Source: Candidatus Aerophobota bacterium (GTDB taxonomy: Bacteria > Aerophobota > Aerophobia > Aerophobales > B3-G15). From it: DNA of 7,561 nt. The notes beneath the pieces are model-generated. The model was not told where the DNA came from, did no database searches, and worked only from the letters and a program-made list of their open reading frames with translations. Within the stretch, counting starts at the first letter, position 1. Each line of letters starts with the position of its first letter. The translations under genes and the position numbers were made by a program. The stretch covers positions 1 to 7,561 of the forward strand of contig JAUWJJ010000049.1 in NCBI GenBank assembly GCA_030607765.1. Direction: 5' to 3'. Shown one piece after another: positions 6,025 through 7,561 of this stretch.

Positions 6025-6212
6025 GCCACTGATAATATGATAATTATTTTTCCTTCGTCCACGACTCTTGCCAACTTCCTTGGCTCGGCACTATCGCACT
6101 TACTTAACAGATATGTGCGGTTCGCTACACTCAGGCAAAAAGTTCTAATATCGTCCCATTTGCCTTTCCTAATTTGGTTTATTGAGCTTATTGAGTTGAA
6201 GCAAATAAAATT
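6025..6212. other. compositionally odd gap with a possible minus-strand coding relic
   Basis: Positions 6051-6160 are about 47% G+C, clearly higher than the other intergenic DNA here. A minus-strand frame is open from 6224 to 6021 and gives a protein-like segment containing RTFCLSVANRTYLLSKCDSA and then RKLARVVDEG. It has no ribosome binding site, and its start overlaps the helicase gene, so it is listed as a possible relic or interspersed repeat, not a gene. Confidence 0.4.
6143..6174. repeat. bipartite shared sequence, copy 2 (downstream of the MFS gene)
   Basis: TTCTAATA (6143-6150) and TTTGCCTTTCCTAATT (6159-6174) match the two blocks of the copy at 4711-4750 in order and orientation. 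The spacer here is 8 bases and not 16. Confidence 0.5.
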
Positions 6213-7561
6213 ATGAGTGAACAAATCGATGATATTTTTGGGAGAGATGGTCGGTTAGCCTCTCAGTTAGCGGAATATGAATATCGCCAGATTCAGCTTG
6301 AAATGGCTGAGGTGGTGGAAAGAGCCTTAGTTGAAAAACATCATCTTTTAGTAGAGGCAGGAAGCGGCACAGGTAAGAGCCTGGCTTATCTGGTGCCTTC
6401 CATCATCTGCGCAGTAGATAATAAGAACCGAGTGGTCATCTCCACTTATACTAAAACCCTACAGCAGCAGATGATAAATAAGGACCTACCTTTGCTAAAA
6501 AAGGCTTTAGGAATTAATTTTCGTTACACCCTCTGCCTGGGAGGTAACAATTACCTTTGTCCAAGGAGGTATACTCAAGCCACTTTAGAGGAACTATTCA
6601 CTGGACCGGCAATTAAAATACAGGTAAGAAAAATCGCTGCCTGGGTAAGAAATAGCCAAACTGGCTTAAAATCAGAGCTGGATTTTGTACCAGATAACAC
6701 TCTTTGGTCTGAGATTAATCGAGAGGGGGACCTTTGCCTGGGAGAGAAATGTCCCTTTAGGAAAGGTTGTTACTATAATCGGACCAGGAAAGAGCAAGCC
6801 CGGGCCCAGATTCTGGTAGTTAACCATCACCTCTATATGGCTAATCTTTGCACTGAAGAAAAGGCACTTCCCGAGTTTGAAGCTGTCATCTTTGATGAAG
6901 CCCATAATCTGGAAGAAATAGCCACCAGTTATTTAGGAATAGAGGTATCTAACAGTAAAGTTAAGTTTTTTCTTGATGGTTTTTTCAATCCAGCTACGCA
7001 AAAGGGATTGGTAAAGAGACTAAAGGGAATCACTCCAAAAAAGGCAGACCAGATTATCAGTGCTGTAGCTGAGGTGAGAGTAGCTAATAACCTCTTTTTT
7101 GACAACCTTTTAACCAAAGTAGGAGACCAATCTATTTCCCGCCCTCTGGAGCCAGATTTTCTGAGGAACATCCTCAAAGAGCCATTGTTAACCCTGGAAG
7201 AACTCTTAAAAGAGCAAATAAGCAATGTGAAGGATGAGGAAAGGGAAAAGGAACTGAAAACTTTTATTAACCGCTGCCAGGAGATTAATTTTGGCCTGGA
7301 GGCAATTCTTCAACAGAAAATAGCTCATCAGGTTTACTGGGTAGAAATAGTTAAAAGAAAAAAAATGGGTAGGATCTCTCTTCATATGACTCCTCTTAAT
7401 ATTGCTGAGGAACTTCGGGAGAGAATGCTCAAAGTAAAGGATACAGGTGTCTTTACCTCAGCTACCCTCTCGATAGCCGGCTCTTTTGAGTTTATCCGGA
7501 ACAGATTAGGGATAGAAGAAGCTGAGGAACTTGTTTTAGGCTCTTTCTTCGATTACCAGAA
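6213..7561 (+). CDS. dinG: DinG/YoaA-type XPD-family iron-sulfur helicase (3' truncated by window)
   Basis: The frame is open from the ATG at 6213 to the window edge: 449 codons, perhaps two thirds of a usual DinG/YoaA-type enzyme. It is a superfamily 2 5'-to-3' ATP-dependent DNA helicase acting in repair and in clearing R-loops or stalled forks. The N-terminus lacks the exonuclease domain of Gram-positive DinG. Motifs in order: Q-motif-like YEYRQIQLEMA (22-32), Walker A EAGSGTGKS (48-56), motif Ia STYTKTLQQQM (77-87), the four iron-sulfur cysteines C116, C175, C180 and C186, VVNHHL (202-207), DEAH box FDEAHNLEE (227-235), and motif III FTSATLS (414-420). The insert between 236 and 390 corresponds to the Arch domain. 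All four cluster ligands are present, so a functional 4Fe-4S cluster is expected. The ATG is the first start after an in-frame stop at 6192-6194; its binding site is weak. The remaining helicase motifs lie outside the window. Confidence 0.93.
   Translation, partial: MSEQIDDIFGRDGRLASQLAEYEYRQIQLEMAEVVERALVEKHHLLVEAGSGTGKSLAYLVPSIICAVDNKNRVVISTYTKTLQQQMINKDLPLLKKALGINFRYTLCLGGNNYLCPRRYTQATLEELFTGPAIKIQVRKIAAWVRNSQTGLKSELDFVPDNTLWSEINREGDLCLGEKCPFRKGCYYNRTRKEQARAQILVVNHHLYMANLCTEEKALPEFEAVIFDEAHNLEEIATSYLGIEVSNSKVKFFLDGFFNPATQKGLVKRLKGITPKKADQIISAVAEVRVANNLFFDNLLTKVGDQSISRPLEPDFLRNILKEPLLTLEELLKEQISNVKDEEREKELKTFINRCQEINFGLEAILQQKIAHQVYWVEIVKRKKMGRISLHMTPLNIAEELRERMLKVKDTGVFTSATLSIAGSFEFIRNRLGIEEAEELVLGSFFDYQ

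Noticed and set aside
6033..6051. AT-only hairpin with a T run just after the MFS stop codon
   Set aside because: The stem is about 5 A-T pairs with no G-C pair, too weak to call a terminator.
1..7561. CRISPR arrays, tRNA or rRNA genes, transposase genes, toxin-antitoxin or defence cassettes
   Set aside because: No regularly spaced repeats, no cloverleaf-like sequence, and no matching protein motifs were seen on either strand.

Overview
This window looks like an ordinary chromosomal stretch from a low-GC bacterium that probably has an outer membrane. The diderm inference rests on a CsgG-type secreted protein and a small signal-peptide-bearing beta-barrel-like protein. The AT-rich intergenic DNA, near-consensus sigma70-type promoters and interspersed palindromic repeats would fit an uncultivated low-GC diderm phylum such as Atribacterota or Aerophobota. 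That placement is only an impression. No rRNA, tRNA or phylogenetic marker is present to settle it.

Layout. Positions 1-132 (minus) hold the start of an unidentified gene that leaves the window. Divergent from it, behind a TTGATA-N17-TATAAT promoter, is a YdcF/SanA-like DUF218 membrane-anchored protein (259-894, plus). It converges on a CsgG-family secreted protein (1076-2029, minus), which has a short terminator-like hairpin with a T run past its stop. A gene-poor gap (2051-2512) carries a composite element of three related palindromes and, nearer the next gene, a long imperfect inverted repeat. Next is a small outer-membrane beta-barrel-like protein (2513-3070, minus) with its own strong promoter. 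A plus-strand block follows: a Gfo/Idh/MocA-type NAD(P)-dependent oxidoreductase (3342-4370), a 65-residue four-cysteine protein starting at a GTG (4420-4617), and a 12-helix MFS transporter (4834-6024). The window ends inside a DinG/XPD-type iron-sulfur helicase (6213 to beyond 7561).

How they may work together. The oxidoreductase and the four-cysteine protein are close enough to share a transcript. The MFS gene has a promoter candidate of its own but could belong to the same catabolic unit, with an uptake or efflux carrier beside a sugar/polyol dehydrogenase. The two envelope proteins on the minus strand are neighbours but have separate signals. The helicase is a housekeeping repair gene unrelated to the rest.

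I found no convincing new multi-gene system. The most interesting signals are non-coding: the palindrome array with compensatory base changes, the long hairpin after the beta-barrel gene, and a bipartite sequence shared by the two gaps that flank the MFS gene.
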